NCBI GenBank assembly: GCA_035048815.1
Contig: JAUCBN010000043.1
Location: 8,435,001-8,499,000 of the forward strand
Direction of reading: 5' to 3'
Length of the DNA: 64,000 bases
Origin: Abelmoschus esculentus
Lineage: Eukaryota; Streptophyta; Magnoliopsida; Malvales; Malvaceae
The position numbers and the translations under genes are program-made. Shown one piece after another: positions 46,021-59,195 of the stretch. The notes under the pieces were generated by a model. The model was not told the DNA's origin, made no database searches, and saw nothing but the letters and a program-made list of their open reading frames with translations. Every line of letters begins with the position of its first letter. Positions within the stretch are counted from its first letter, which is position 1.

Positions 46021-47890
46021 AATGAAACTGATATGGTTGTAGGTACATTTTTCTTACAATCTTTATCTTTGTTCGCTTTGTTAGATTCTGGATGTACTCA
46101 CATTTATATCCTTAGTGAGCAGGCTAGAGCTTTAGATATACCTGTCGAGATCATGAGCCTTGGTATGAGTGTTACTAGTTCTTTTGGTGAGACTGTAGTG
46201 GTTAAAATGGTTTTTAGAAGATGCCCCTTGACTGTTCAAGGTCATGTTTTTACTGTCCACCTTATGGAATTGCCGTTTCAAGGGTTTTATCTAATCTTGG
46301 GTATGGAATGATTAGTGGAACATAGAGCTGTTGTGGACTTTAGGACTAAGAGGGTGTCTTTGAAGTTAGTCGACGATTGTGAGGTAATCATGGTTGGTGA
46401 GGGTGTGAAGTTTCTGTAGACTGTTGTTTCGGCCTTTGAAGCTCAGAAGTTGTTGCTTAGAGGCTATGATGCGTATTTGGCATATGTGATGAATCCTGAT
46501 ATGAAAGAGGTTAGGCCATGTGACATACGCACTGTTTGTGACTTTCTTGGAGTTTTTCCTAAAAAGTTAACTGGGTTACCACCTAACCGAGAGGTTGAGT
46601 TCGGTATTGATCTAATAGAGGGATCCTTACCTGTGTATATTACTTCTTACCGGATGACACCTAAAGAGTTGAAGGAGTTGAAGGTTCAGTTACAAGAGTT
46701 GCTGAATCACGGTTTGTTCGTGAAGAAGAAGGATGGTACCGTGCAGATGTGTATAGACTACCGTCAGTTGAATAAGTTGACGATAAAGAACAAGTATCCT
46801 TTGCCTAGGATAAATGACTTGTTCGACCAGTTTAAAGGTTCAATAGTGTTTTCCAAGATCGATCTTCGGTCTGGATATTATCAGTTGAAGGTTAAGGATA
46901 ACGATGTTCCTAAGACTACTTTTAGGACACGGTATGGCATTATAAGTTTTTGGTTATGCCATTTGGTTTGACGAATGCACCAGCTACTTTCATGGATATG
47001 ATGAAACGTTTTTTCCATGATTTCTTGAATCAGTTTGTGGTAGTGTTTATCGATGATATTCTCGTACGGAGGAAGATCACGATAAACATCTACGTTTCGT
47101 TTTGTAGACTTTGTTGGATAATCTACTTTATGCTAAGTTGAGTAAGTCTGAGTTTTGGATCAAGGAGGTTGTTTTCCTTAGACTTGTGGTTTCAGTAGAG
47201 GGTATTAGAGTTGATCCTCAAAAAGTTGAGGTTCTTGTATGTTGGAAACTGCCTAGATCTATGATTGAGGTTCGTAGTTTTCTAGGTTTGGCAGGATACT
47301 ATAGACGGTTTGTTGAGGGTTTTTCCCAGGTTGCAAAACCTTTAACTAAGATTTTGCTGAAAGATGTTAAGTTTGAGTGGACTGACAAGAAGTAAGAGGC
47401 TTTTGAGAAGATCAAGGAGACTTTGACGCAGGCTCCAATCCTAGTTCAACAGGAACCAGGGAAAGAGCTTACGGTGTATAGTGCTGCTTCTTATGTTGGG
47501 CTTGGTTGTGTTCTAATGCAGGAAGAAAGAGTGGTAGCTAATGCATCTTGATAGTTGAAGGTGCATGAGAAAGACTACCCTACACATGATATTGAGTTAG
47601 TTGCGGTTATGTTTGCTCTTAAGATATTGAAGCACTATCTTTATGGTGAGCGATGTGTGGTACATACTGATAATAAGAGTTTGAGGTATTTGATGTCCTA
47701 GAAGGATCTTAATCTTAGGTAGCATCGGTGGCTCAAGTTGCTTATGGATTACAATCAAACGATCGAGTACCATCTGGGTAAGGTAATGTTGTTGTTGATG
47801 CGTTGAGCAGGAAAGTGGTCGTAGAGTTGCATGCCATGTTTGCAAGGCTGAGTGTTTCTGAGGATAGTGGTTTGATAGCCGAGTTATAAT
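46021..47890 (+). pseudogene. RE-8 protease, RT and RNase H, broken
   Basis: Protease LLDSGCTHIYI near 46081 and FYLILGME followed by TGA (46309) where Trp is expected. RT from 46450 with CIDYRQLNKLTIKNKYPLPR, a one-base deletion near 46940, then VMPFGLTNAPATFM and FIDDILV; a small deletion follows. Connection FLGLAGYYRRFVEGF (47111-47395). RNase H near 47475 reads VYSAAS, with Ala in place of the catalytic Asp. Further stops before 47890. Integrase is absent because RE-9 inserted at 47901. Confidence 0.87.
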
Positions 47891-47900
47891 GTAAACCTTC

Positions 47901-49081
47901 TGATAAGTGCTCAACTCACTATCACTTTTTACACCATTTATGGGTATTAATCACTAAATTTACACCCACTCGGACCAAAGTATATACTTAATGTGATATA
48001 TTTAGAAGTTATGCTTATAAACATGATATTTACAGAAAAGGCAAGTTTTACTGCATTTTTACATCTGTGCAGGAGAAACTAGTGCCGCGGCAACAACGTG
48101 GCCGAGGCAAGACCTGATGCCGAGGCAGCAGCTGAGAGACAGGAAGCAATACTGTAGGCGATTGGAAGAGAAAAATACAAGGGACGTTTCTGAACATGAA
48201 GCACATGGATCGGAGCTGGTTAGCATGAGAAAAAGCCCAAGACAAGGCCACGCGGGAAAGCTTCTTAGTTGAAATAAACATGGAAATATTTTATTTATGT
48301 ACATGACTTGTTCCCTACTTCAAGTTGTATTCTACTTAGGAAAGGTTTGCCCTAGGCCAAGCCTATATACGACCTAGCCGTCTAAGGGAATAGGAGAGGT
48401 GATTCTTAGAGAGTTCACCCTAAGACACATTATTTTCTTTCTCTCAAATCATGTTCTAAGCTTTCTTAGGGTTTAGGTGAAGGTTGTTAAGTATTCGTGA
48501 GAGGAGATTGTACTTTGTTCTTTGTTTCAATGCAATAAAACTATCAAGGTTTGCTTATCCTTTGCCATTCTTTGTTCTTGCATTCAAGCTCGGGAGAGAA
48601 GTTTGTGAGTAATCCATTTATCTAGACTCGAGAGAGTTAGATTCACGAAAGGGGTAAGTATGGTGTTTCAATCGCGAAATACTAACTCGGCCTAGGGATA
48701 GGTTAAGAGTTTCAGCGGCTAAAAGAAGTGTGAGATTGGTTGGTGGGTATAATTGATTCACGCCGGTAGGTATCATCAAGGATTAGTCATCAACAGTACT
48801 TCGACTTAGGGATAAGCGGAGACACCCAAGGACACTTTGCCGAACTTTGGTAAAGTCCACCCACGAGCAAGGGATTGTCGTGGCGGACAATATCGTTGTT
48901 GCCAAGGCAGTAATCTGCAGTACTGCCAAGGCAGTGATATACAATTGCATTGGACAGAGACAAGTCAATCAATTCCACAATACAACGCAACTGGATCCTG
49001 ACCTCTCTCTATTAAACAGATCTTATCTTTATTCTTAGTTTTCCTTATTACAATTTATTTAGCTTCATCCAACCCCAAAAT
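47901..49081 (+). mobile_element. RE-9: LTR of the RE-2/RE-4 family, cut by RE-10
   Basis: Starts TGATAAGTGCTCAAC and follows the RE-2 5' LTR for about 1.18 kb, then enters RE-10. The last part of the LTR and anything after it would lie beyond the window, so a solo LTR cannot be told from a full element. The TATA box is altered to TATATAC near 48364. Candidate left TSD CCTTC (47896-47900), unverified. Confidence 0.88.
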
Positions 49082-50531
49082 TGTTGGGACCGCCGGCACA
49101 CCCCATGGCGCAGCGGAACAAAATTACGACGGTCTTTCTAATGATCCATGTACGTTTAATCCGAAATCGGGAGGAAGAGATGCGATAACTTACATTGGGT
49201 TCCTTAATAAACAGCAAAGACAACAACGAGATCTGCTACAGTTACGATCGTTCAACAATCGAATCTTTAGCCTCCACAAATATCGTCTCGGCCTCTACTC
49301 AGTTCACCCGGTTGAGAGAGCAAATCTCGAAAAACTGTTTTTCGTGATTCTAGGGTTTGGAATTCGGAATTCTATGTTATGGTTGCTAGACCAAAGATCC
49401 TTTATATAGGTGTAACCCAAGATATAAGAGTTTTATTCCGAATTTGTTTATAGGAAATAATTACATTAATTATTTCCTTAAATTTCGGAATCTATATATT
49501 TAATTTGAATTTAAAAGGGATATAATTACTTTAATTATATCCTTTATTAAAATTCGGGATTAAATATATTCTTCTTATACTTATATATATATTTGCTCCT
49601 TTTCAACCATTGGGTGTGACCCTGTAGGCTCATTTTAACGTTAGTAGTAATATTAGAACAATTCTAATATTACAAACAATGAGTGACATCTAGCAATATA
49701 TCATTGTCATCTAAGTTACAAGAGATCATGATTCGATATATCATGTCCGTGACCAACTATCTTAATGTATTATATTCTTTTGTCCTTTTATATCTTTAAT
49801 AGGCACAAGTTTTGGAATAGTCACACTTGTATAGCCTATTTTAATGTTTCTTGATATCTAGAGTGGACTACTTTTAATGAATAATTTGTGATATCTCATA
49901 TCAACGTATTCAAGCATGGCCATGCATTTCTAGTCTCACTCAATCAAGTGGCCTTTGATATATATTTTCCTATTATGTAGGAAGGACAAATCCTATCTTG
50001 ATCATTCACATCTCACTACATACATTGTAATATGTCCAATGTCAGTTTTTATAATGTAACTAATTACGCGACACGTTTAACTGCATCAAAACATAAAACA
50101 ACATATGTTGAGATAGTAATAATCTCAAGTCTAAGGACCATACATATAGTTGTCACTATGAGCAATATCGTGACCGTCACATAATAATCCAAGATATATG
50201 CTCATATTGGGTCAATCCAATATATTATTCTCTATTAATATATTCAAGTATTAATTCTGACATCTCTTTGTTAATGACAACTCATTGTCATCAATTAATC
50301 ACATGTTAGTCTTAAGCATATTATTATTGTCTATACCCATAATAATACTTGACTAAGGATCTTTTAATAATAATACATATATTATTATATGGACCATATT
50401 GTTTCTCAGTTTATGTTATACATTGACACATATATCTGAAAACAACAGTGACAATGTCTTTATTCAATAAATTGGTAAATAAAAGTATCCGTACAATCAT
50501 CATATGATTGGTCTTTGGGCATACTCTAACA
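49082..50531 (-). repeat. RE-10 3' LTR
   Basis: 1450 bp, matching 55861-55966 plus 62642-63981 with a low rate of substitutions by eye. On the minus strand CTATATAAA (49409-49401) is a likely TATA box. Confidence 0.93.
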
Positions 50532-50545
50532 ATCTCCCACTAGCA
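50532..50545 (-). other. RE-10 polypurine tract
   Basis: Minus strand reads GTGCTAGTGGGAGA just before the 3' LTR, a standard copia PPT. Confidence 0.8.
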
Positions 50546-51857
50546 CTAAGACCAATCACTCACATATCTAATACCGAGTGACTCAGTGTGACGATCATGC
50601 TTCTGTTGCGTCAAAGGCTTCATCAAGGGATCAACAATGTTATCATCCGTGTGTACTTTACATATCTCCACATCTCCTCGATCTATGATCTCTCGAATGA
50701 GATGGAAGCGTCTAAGAATATGTTTGGATCGTTGATGAGATCTAGGTTCCTTTGCTTGTGCAATAGCTCCATTGTTGTCACAACAGAGTTCTATATCATC
50801 TGATATGCTTGGAACAACCCCTAGTTCGGATATGAACTTTTTGATCCAAACAGCTTCCTTTGTTGCTTCACTGGCTGCAATATACTCAGCCTCTGTCGTA
50901 GAATCAGCTACTGTGTCTTGCTTAGAACTTTTCCAGCTTACAGCACCTCCATTAAGGTAAAACACAAATCCAGATTGCGATCTTGAGTCATCCTTGTCTG
51001 TTTGGAAACTAGCATCAGTATAACCTTTTATACTTAGCTCTTCTTTGCCTCCATAGACAAGAAATGTATCCTTAGTTCTTCTCAAGTACTTAAGGATGTT
51101 TTTGACTGCTACCCAATGACTTTCACCAGGGTTTACCTGATATCGACTTGTCATGCTTAAGGCATACGATACATCTGGTCGAGTACATATCATGTCATAC
51201 ATGATAGAACCAATAGCCGAAGCATATGGAATCTTACTCATTCGTTCTCTTTCATGTGGAGTTGAAGGACACATTTCCTTCGAAAGAGATATACCATGTC
51301 TCATAGGTAAGAATCCTTTCTTGAATTCTTCCATACTGAATCTTTTTAGAACTTTGTCTATATATGTACTTTGACTCAGACCTAAAAGTCGTCTAGATCT
51401 ATCTCTATAGATCTTAACCCCCTAAGATATATGCTTCCTCACCCAAATCCTTCATAGAGAAACAACTACTTAACCAAGTCTTAACCGACTGTAAGGTAGG
51501 TATGTCATTTCCTATGATAAGTATGTCATCTACATACAAGATTAGGAAAGAAGCAATGCTCCCACTAGTCTTCTTGTAAACACAAGGCTCATCTTCGTTC
51601 TTGATAAAAACAAACTCTTTGATCGCATCATTGAAACGAAGATTCCAGCTTCGAGAAGCTTGCTTCAGTCCATAAATGGACCTTTGTAGCTTACAAACCT
51701 TTCTAGCATTTCCTGGAGCGACAAAACCTTCTGGTTGTGTCATATACACATCCTCTTCAAGTTTTCCATTAAGGAAAGCGGTTTTGACGTCCATTTGCCA
51801 AATTTCATAATCATGGAATGCAGCTATAGCAAGCAAGATCCGGATGGATTTAAACAT
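50546..51857 (-). pseudogene. RE-10 reverse transcriptase and RNase H
   Basis: RT with DVKTAFLNGKLEEDVYMTQP, CKLQRSIYGLKQASRSWN and the catalytic YVDD (ILYVDDILIIGND). A five-G run near 51422 carries one extra G and ends the frame at 51414; the reading resumes with SMEEFKKGFLPMRHG at 51334. RNase H has GYTDASFQTDKDD, the SKQDTVADSTTEAEY block and the CCDNNGAIAQA motif. It ends 15 bp from the LTR. Only the frameshift and the upstream TGA prevent a continuous pol. Confidence 0.92.
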
Positions 51858-51902
51858 AACTACAAGGAAGAAAGTTTCGTCATAGTCAATACCATGAACT
51901 TG

Positions 51903-53510
51903 TCAAAAACCTTTAGCGACTAGTTGCCCCTTGTATGTTTGTACGTTTCCATCCATGTCGGTTTTCTTCTTGAAAACCCATTTACACCCTATAGGTTTTA
52001 CCCCTTCAGGTGATTCAACCAAAGTCCATACTTGGTTGACTGACATGGATTCCATCTCAGATTTCATGGCCTCAAGCCATTTCTCAGAGTCTGGGCTCAA
52101 TACTGCCTCTTGATAAGTTCTTGGCTCATCTTGATCCATAATAAGAACATCTCCATGCGTGGTAATGAGAAATCCATATCTCTCAGGTGCATGATGTTCT
52201 CTTGTGGACCTGCGCAGTGATTGTGTTTCTAAATCTGTTGACAGTTCCTCAATAATTTGTGGAACATGTTCAATTTCAGGCTCAGTGAATTGTTGTTCTT
52301 GAACTTCTCCAAGTTCAATGTCTCTACCCTTTCCTTTCTTATTGATAAATTCTCTTTCGAGGAAAACTCCTGTTCGAGCAGCAAACACTTTGTTCTCTTT
52401 AGGGTTAAAGAAATAATATCCCTTAGTTTCTTTGGGATATCCAACAAAATTACACTTATGAGATTTGGGTTCGAGCTTTGTAGACATCTGATGTTTGACA
52501 TATGCTTCGCAACCCCAAATCTTCATAAAAGACATACTAGGACGTTTTCTTGTCCATATCTCATATGGTGTCTTTTGAACAGATTTAGACGAAGCACGAT
52601 TTAAAGTGAAAGCAGCTGTTTCTAGTGCATGTCCCCAGAAAGAAGTCGGAAGATCACTATGACTCATCATTGATCGAACCATGTCTAACAAAGTTCGATT
52701 TCTCCTCTCAGAAACTCCATTCCACTTTGGTGTACCTGGTGGAGTAAGCTGTGAGACAATCCCACATTCTTTAAGGAGTTCATCAAATTCTATGCTTAAG
52801 TATTCTCCACCTCGATCGGATCGAAGTGCTTTAATACTCTTGCCTAGTTGATTTTGTACTTCATTCTTGAATACTTTAAACTTTTCTATAGCCTCAGATT
52901 TATGGCGCATAAGGTATATGTAACCATATCGACTGAAGTCATCAGTGAAAGTGATGATGTACTGAAATCCACCTCTAGCTTGTATGTTCATTGGTCCACA
53001 TACATCACTATGCATTAATCCCAATAAATCACTTGCTCGCTCACTTTTACCATTAAAAGGAGCCTTAGTCATTTTTCCTAATAAGCAAGATTCACATACA
53101 TCCAGTTGTTCGAAAACAAATGAATCTAAGAATCCATCTTTATGGAGTTTTGATATGCGTTTCTCACTTATATGGCCTAAACGACAATGCCAGAGATAAG
53201 TTTGCTTTGAGTCATTTGTTTTTGATCTTTTGGTATTTATGTTATAAATGACATTTTCTAGATTTAACATGTATAATCCATTAACCAATTGTGCCGAACC
53301 ATAAAAAACATTATCGAGATAAAAAGAACAACAATTATTCTTAATAATAATCTCAAAGCCAATCTTGTCCAAACAAGAAATAGAAATAAAGTTTTTAGTC
53401 AAACTAGGTAAAGATAAAACGTATGTTCTTATAGCTAATGCAGCAACTCTTGCTCCATTTCTCACGCGTAGGTCTACGTCTCCCTTAGCTAGATTCCTTC
53501 TCTTTTGTAG
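51903..53510 (-). pseudogene. RE-10 protease end, integrase and RT start
   Basis: Opens after the TGA that ends gag. The GAG-pre-integrase zinc region is CRLGHISEKRISKLHKDGFL with CESCLLGK. The integrase core has SDVCGPM, TFTDDFSRYGYIYL, RSDRGGEY and the Glu-containing block PKWNGVSERRNRTLLD, so the D,D-35-E residues are visible. The RT starts at the VNQVWTLVESPEGVKPIGCK block. The frame ends at TGA near 51903, expected Arg. The protease-integrase spacer looks about 14 codons short after LPSLT. Confidence 0.92.
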
Positions 53511-54440
53511 TCACTGTACAGAAGTACAAATGTGAGAACCACAACCGGTATCTAATACCCAAGAAGAAGATGTTGATAGATTCACATCGATAACATAAAT
53601 ACCTGAAGCAGATGCACCATCTGCTTTTGCCTTCTTGACATCTTCAAGGTAAATGGGGCAATTTCTTTTCCAGTGCCCGGTCTTATTGCAGTGGAAACAT
53701 TTTCCTTCCTTGCTAACTCCCCCTTTGGGTTTCAGTGCATCATGTCCTTTGGGTATAGGCTTACTTTTACCCTTGTACTTTGTCATTGCCTTTCCCTTTC
53801 CTTTGTCCTTGTGGACCACCAGAATGGGCTTAGGTCCACCCTTAGACATATTTTTCTCAGCAGTTCGTAACATGCCAAGTAACTGTGGCAAAGTTTTGTT
53901 AATTTCATTCATGTTGAAATTAAGGACAAATTGGTTGAAGCCATTCGGCAACGATTGCAGAATAACATTAGTAGCCAATTCATCCTTGAGAGGAAAACCT
54001 AGCTTTTCCAATGTTTGGATATAGCCTATCATCTTAATGACATGAGCTCCTACAGGAGATCCCTCTACCATTTTACACTGAAATAGAGCTTTAGAGGTCT
54101 CATACCTCTCTTGACGTGCTTGCTTCTCATATATTTCTTTGAGGTTTTGAATCATCTCATATGCAACCATGTCCTCATGTTGCTTCTGAAGATCAGGAGT
54201 CATGGTAGCAAGCATAAGACATCCGACATCTAACATGTCATCCATATGTTTCTTAAACTTGTCTTTGTCAGCTCTAGAAGCATTAGTTGCCGGTTCATCA
54301 GGAACAGGTTCTTCAATGACATATTCCTTTCTTTTTTGTTTGAGAACAATTCTCAAATTGCGGAACCAATCAAGGAAGTTTATGCCGTTGAGTTTCTCCT
54401 TCTCAAGGAGTGATCGCAGTGATATAGTGTTGTTTGCCAT
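53511..54440 (-). pseudogene. RE-10 gag and protease start
   Basis: 309 codons from ATG 54440. The UBN2-type gag begins MANNTISLRSLLEKEKLNG, with the zinc knuckle CFHCNKTGHWKRNCP near 53700 and the protease motif WVLDTGCGSHIC at the end. TGA at the close (expected Gly) separates it from the rest of pol; in intact relatives the frame is continuous. The start follows a long leader with no upstream in-frame alternative of note. Confidence 0.9.
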
Positions 54441-55844
54441 TTAGATCTACAACAATGGAAATACTTAATATAAATTTACCAATTTGAAAAATTATAAATA
54501 GGTCTTTGTTTATAAAATACTCCCACTATTTTGTTCAAAACTAAAATTTTTAATTTCGGAAAAATTCGACGAAAATTTTTCTAGTGAGCGAGGATCCATA
54601 ATTCACCAATTTCCTAAATCAGCTTTGGCTTTTTCTTTTAGGATATAGGTTATTTAGGTAAGTAACCCTTTACTAATTACATCTCATGTAAATCCTCCAT
54701 TTGGTGAACAACTCTTGTTCAGTCATCTCATGACTTAACCAAATACTTAGCCTTTAGGTTTCTAATCCTATTAGAATAACCTAACTAAGTTATTACCAAT
54801 ATTTCGACTGACGAATATCACTTGCTTATTCTTCGCGTTTAACCAAGATGGACTTATGTGTCAATGCTTTGGCAAAACCCACATAAGATCGATCAAGGCC
54901 TTAACGAGGGCAAATATTGGACGACTAAATTTAACTTAGACTAATTTGAGGGAAAACTTTAACTATCTCATCGTTATTTCTTTTAATTTGGCCCTTATTG
55001 ATCTCATCAATATATACGAGTAGAAGATATATATCATACATTACATCACATACATGATAGATATAAAACAATAAGATTGCAATGGTTATAGCCCAAAATA
55101 AAGAATTAAGGTGGCCCATCCCAAGCCAATGGGAGAACCTTAAAAACCTAATTCTACACTAAAATTGCTTCTCAAGCATCTTCTCGCCTTTGCTCCAAAT
55201 GTCTCGATTGCTTCTTGGAATAATATTACAATTATAGAAACTCGTTTTACATACGAGGGAGTAAGATGAGAAGAGAAGTACAACAGAGATAGAGAAAGGC
55301 ACGGCACGTAGGCCGTATTTAAAATTTACAACTATTGTAAAAGCAAGGGCTATAACCATACATGTCAAACACCGTGCAAAGCAAACACATCATATATATG
55401 CTATCACGAAATCGTTAATATTACCAATATGGACCTACAATCTATGTTGCCTACGAAGGGGTCAAGGGGCGATTTTTTCTATGGAAAAATTAGCGACTAT
55501 TTTTCTATGGAAAAACATCACGATTTGATAAGATTTATCAACAGAATCGCGTTTTCGAGATTTTTAAATCCCTTAGATTTTTCCATATCGGAATAACAAT
55601 TATTCCTTTTTCCTTGATGCGATCTGCTATCGCACTTCCGTCGATCACTATGTCAACGATTGACATATGATTATCATAAAAACCTTGTAGCAACATGGCG
55701 ACTGTAATTAAAAGATTAACATATTAATCGTATCCCTAATCGACTATCAATATCAATATTTATATTGCCGATATAGTAAAACAAATCATGCATGTCATAC
55801 ATATCGCATCACCCAAGTATTTAACCCTATTACGGATCGTACAA
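54441..55844 (-). other. RE-10 leader between PBS and gag
   Basis: 1.4 kb with no recognisable gene. AT-rich with scattered repeats of GATTGTTAAT-like sequence. Probably the untranslated leader. Confidence 0.6.
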
Positions 55845-55859
55845 GTGGCTCTGATACCA
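55845..55859 (-). other. RE-10 primer-binding site (initiator tRNA-Met)
   Basis: Minus strand TGGTATCAGAGCCAC, one base from the 5' LTR. Confidence 0.93.
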
Positions 55860-55966
55860 CTGTTGGGACCGCCGGCACACCCCATGGTGCAGCGGAACAA
55901 AGTTACGACGGTCTTTCCAGTGATCCATGTACGTTTAATCCGAAATCGGGAGGAAGAGATGCGATA

Positions 55967-57005
55967 TGTAACCCCCTTAGCCCGGCCTGGACGGAACCGA
56001 CACTAATGGGTCACACGGGGAATATCGAACTAAACCCGTTAAGGTCCAATTCAATAAACAACCCTGAAAACCGATATGTTTTTTTTTCTTATCTAGATGC
56101 ATATTTAATTATGTTCCTAAAAGTCTTAATCTCATACAAAGCATTAACGAAAGTAATCCGATCACATACAAGCATTCGATTAAACACTTAAGTAAATTAA
56201 GGACTAAAACGTAAAACTTTTACGTACTAATGACAAAGTAGAAATTCTTTCCATCAAAGTGTAATTAAGCATACAAGTATCCCTCACGGTAAATCTCAAG
56301 TCAAATGGAGCATTCTAACATCATCAATTGCAAGTTTCATTAGTCTAGGGACCAAAATGTAAATCTTACAAATTATAAGGACTTCGTCAAAATTAAGTTA
56401 TCCATCTTGAAATTTAATCAACTTTATGCATCCATGTGAAATTTCAGCTCAAAATAACATCTGTAGATACCCTAATTGAACAAAGAAGGATATTCGGGAC
56501 TAAAATGCAATTTTTAGCAACTTCCTTTTCCTGGCAGCCAAAGGTTTCGAAACCTTCCTCAGAGGTTTTGAAACTTTATGTAAAAGGTTTCGAAACTTTT
56601 CGCGTTCAATAAGGGTCCAAAATCAAAATTGCCCGCAAGGTTTCGAAATCTTCCTGAAGGTTTCGAAACTATTTGACAAAGGTTTCGAAACCTTCCCTAA
56701 GGTTTCGAAACTTTGTGCCTGGAACCTAAAAATTCCGTCACCCCAAGTGAATTCAACCGAATCAAGACACAACCATTAATCACCATCAACTATATGTATA
56801 ATTCCTAAACATAAAGAACAATTTAAAGCACACAATTATCAACATCAAGACTCCATACAAACTATAGGCATGCTTCCTAAAATATGATTAAAATACTATT
56901 ATTTTAATTTTTCCTAGAATAACGAACCCTAGGAATCCGATTCGACCCGAATCGAATTTCTCCAACTAACACTCAAACTACTAACCCCAAAATCGGGATG
57001 TTACA
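55967..57005 (-). repeat. RE-11 3' LTR with 2.4-kb internal deletion
   Basis: 1039 bp against about 3.44 kb for the partner. The missing part corresponds to about 60117-62526. The junction at 56886-56894 lies at GATTAAAAT, matched by GATTAATAT at the other edge. It lost the region that holds the candidate promoter, intron and minisatellite but keeps the palindromes. Confidence 0.92.
56543..56712 (-). repeat. Palindrome cluster GGTTTCGAAACC in RE-11 3' LTR
   Basis: Seven units at 56543, 56564, 56586 and 56639, 56659, 56681, 56701; steps 21, 22 and 20, 22, 20 bp. Same position in the LTR as GGTATCGATACC in RE-1 and RE-7 but with a different sequence. Confidence 0.9.
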
Positions 57006-57090
57006 ACTCTCCCCCTCTTAAGAAAATTTCGTCCTCGAAATTCTTACCTGAAGCAAACAAGTGAGGAAACTGCTCCTCCTTCCTTGTCTC

Positions 57091-58469
57091 TCAAGTTGCC
57101 TCTTCAACATCTCGGTGTCTCCACAGCACTTTAACCAAATCTATGGTCTTCCCTCGAAGAACCTTTGTATCCACATCTAAGATCTTCATCGGTTCTTCCT
57201 CATAACTCATATCCGTTCTTAACTCAATCTCCTCAACCGGAACAGCATGAGAGGGATCTGATCTATACTTACGAAGCATCGATACATGAAAAACATCATG
57301 CATCCTACTCAACTCTTCCGGCAACCTCAACCGATAAGCAACAGGACCAACACGCTCCAACACCTCATACGGCCCAATGAAACGAGGACTCAACTTACCC
57401 TTACGTCCAAATCTCATCACTTTCTTCCATGGTGAAACTTTTAGAAACACTTTGTGCCCGATATCATACTCTATCTCTCTACGCTTCAAATCGGCATAAG
57501 ACTTTTGTCTATCTGAAGCCTCCTTGAGCTTAGCACAAATAAGCTTAACCTTCTCATTCGTATCTTTCAACACTTGTGGTAAAGAAACGTACTTTTGTCC
57601 AACTTCCTTCCAACACAAAGGTGTACAAAACCTACACCCATATAACGCCTCAAACGGTGCCATCTGTATACTTGCCTGATAACTATTATTGTAAGCAAAC
57701 TCCACCAAAGGCAACTGCTTCTCCCAAAAACCTTGAAACTCAATGATGCAACATCTCAACATATCCTCCAAAGTTTGAATAACACGTTCAGACTGATCAT
57801 CCGTCTACGGATGATAAGCCGTACTAAAGCTAAGCCTTGTACCCAAAGCAACTTGCAAACCCTTCCAAAACTTAAAGGTAAAGCGCGGATCTCTATCCGA
57901 TATGATCGACTTAAGCACACCATGCAACTTCACCACCTTAGAAACATATAACCCTGCTAACTTATCCATAGAGTACGTCGTATGCACGGCAAGAAAATGT
58001 GCACACTTCGTAAACCTACCAACAATCACCCATATAGAATCCTTTTTGGACGACGCTAATGGCAGCCCCATCACAAAAACCATAGTCACTCTCTCCCACT
58101 TCCATTCCGGCACTTGAAACGGTTGCAACAACCCTGTAGGAAACTGATGTTCAGCTTTCACCCGTTGACACACCATACACCGTGACACAAACTCCGTCAC
58201 ATCCTCCTTCAACCATCCCAAAAATATAAACTTTTGAGATTCCTGTATATCTTCACACTACCCGGATGCATAGCAAACGGACTAGTATGAGCTTCTACCA
58301 AGATAGCTTGTCTCAGCTCAACACCATCTGGCACCACAATCCGACCTTTAAAACATAAAACCTCATCATCATCAAAATGATATTCGATCGGTCTACCTTC
58401 AGCGACATCTTCCACAATAGGCACCAAAGCCTTATCCTTTAATTGTTTCACCTCTATCATTTCTACCAA
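57091..58469 (-). pseudogene. RE-11 integrase
   Basis: N-terminal zinc region from 58469 with HTSPFAMHPGSVK and CMVCQRVKAEHQFPTG, core with PEWKWERVTMVF and SDRDPRFTFKFW, then TAG in HP(Q)TDDQSERV near 57805. Second frame 57771-57091 to the chromodomain-like end KVLWRHRDVEEAT, closed by TGA where RE-7 has a Leu codon. The frames are separated by one indel near 58210. Very similar to RE-7. Confidence 0.9.
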
Positions 58470-58479
58470 AAACAGGTTT

Positions 58480-59195
58480 TACCTACGACTCCGTCACAAA
58501 ACCATTTTTTTCTTCGTTGAAATATTCCACTTAGCAAACATAGCCCTTAACTCCACTGTTGTCTTACGACTCAAAGCATCAGTTACCATGTTAGCTTTTC
58601 CCGGATGATACTCAATAGACAATCAAACATTTACCCTCTTCGGAAAAACAACAAATTCGTCCCTCACACCGAAGCAACAACGCACAAACCACCACACTAC
58701 TTCATCTTTCACAGAAAACATAACTCAAAAGAGAACTCTTCCTTTTTTTTAGATCGATACTCAACTCTTAGCAACCACAACAGTTTCCATACCACATAGT
58801 CGAACTAACCCTCTTTTCAACATCCTCAATCATACAAGGTAACCATATAAACCTTCCATCAGCCTACGGTCCACACAACGACGCTGAACCAACAAGCCTC
58901 ATACTGGCTTAACATAAAACCGTTAAACATGGTCTCAAGCAAACTCCATCGATGGCAACACCTTCATTAAGAGACATAGTCCCAACATACCATCCCTCCA
59001 CCTATTGATGACAAAACCCAATACTTAAACGGAAGCCAATGTTGTTCCCAAAAACCTCGAACCTAAACATACTAGGACATACCACATATCCAACCCAACC
59101 AATGGAACTTAAGACTCCAAGAGAACCGTACTCAAATAAACGATTGTTCCAGCCACACACCTAGAAAACCTCATCTCACCCTCAAAATTTTAAAG
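58480..59195 (-). other. RE-11 RNase H tip and shared unrecognised DNA
   Basis: 58560-58620 encodes the DALSRK-type end of RNase H; 58618-59190 is colinear with RE-7 38746-39318 at high identity. No further coding signal. Confidence 0.75.

Noticed and set aside
56006..56191. Small ORF at the RE-10/RE-11 border
   Set aside because: Lies within the LTR of RE-11 and recurs in part at 59200-59400; chance reading.
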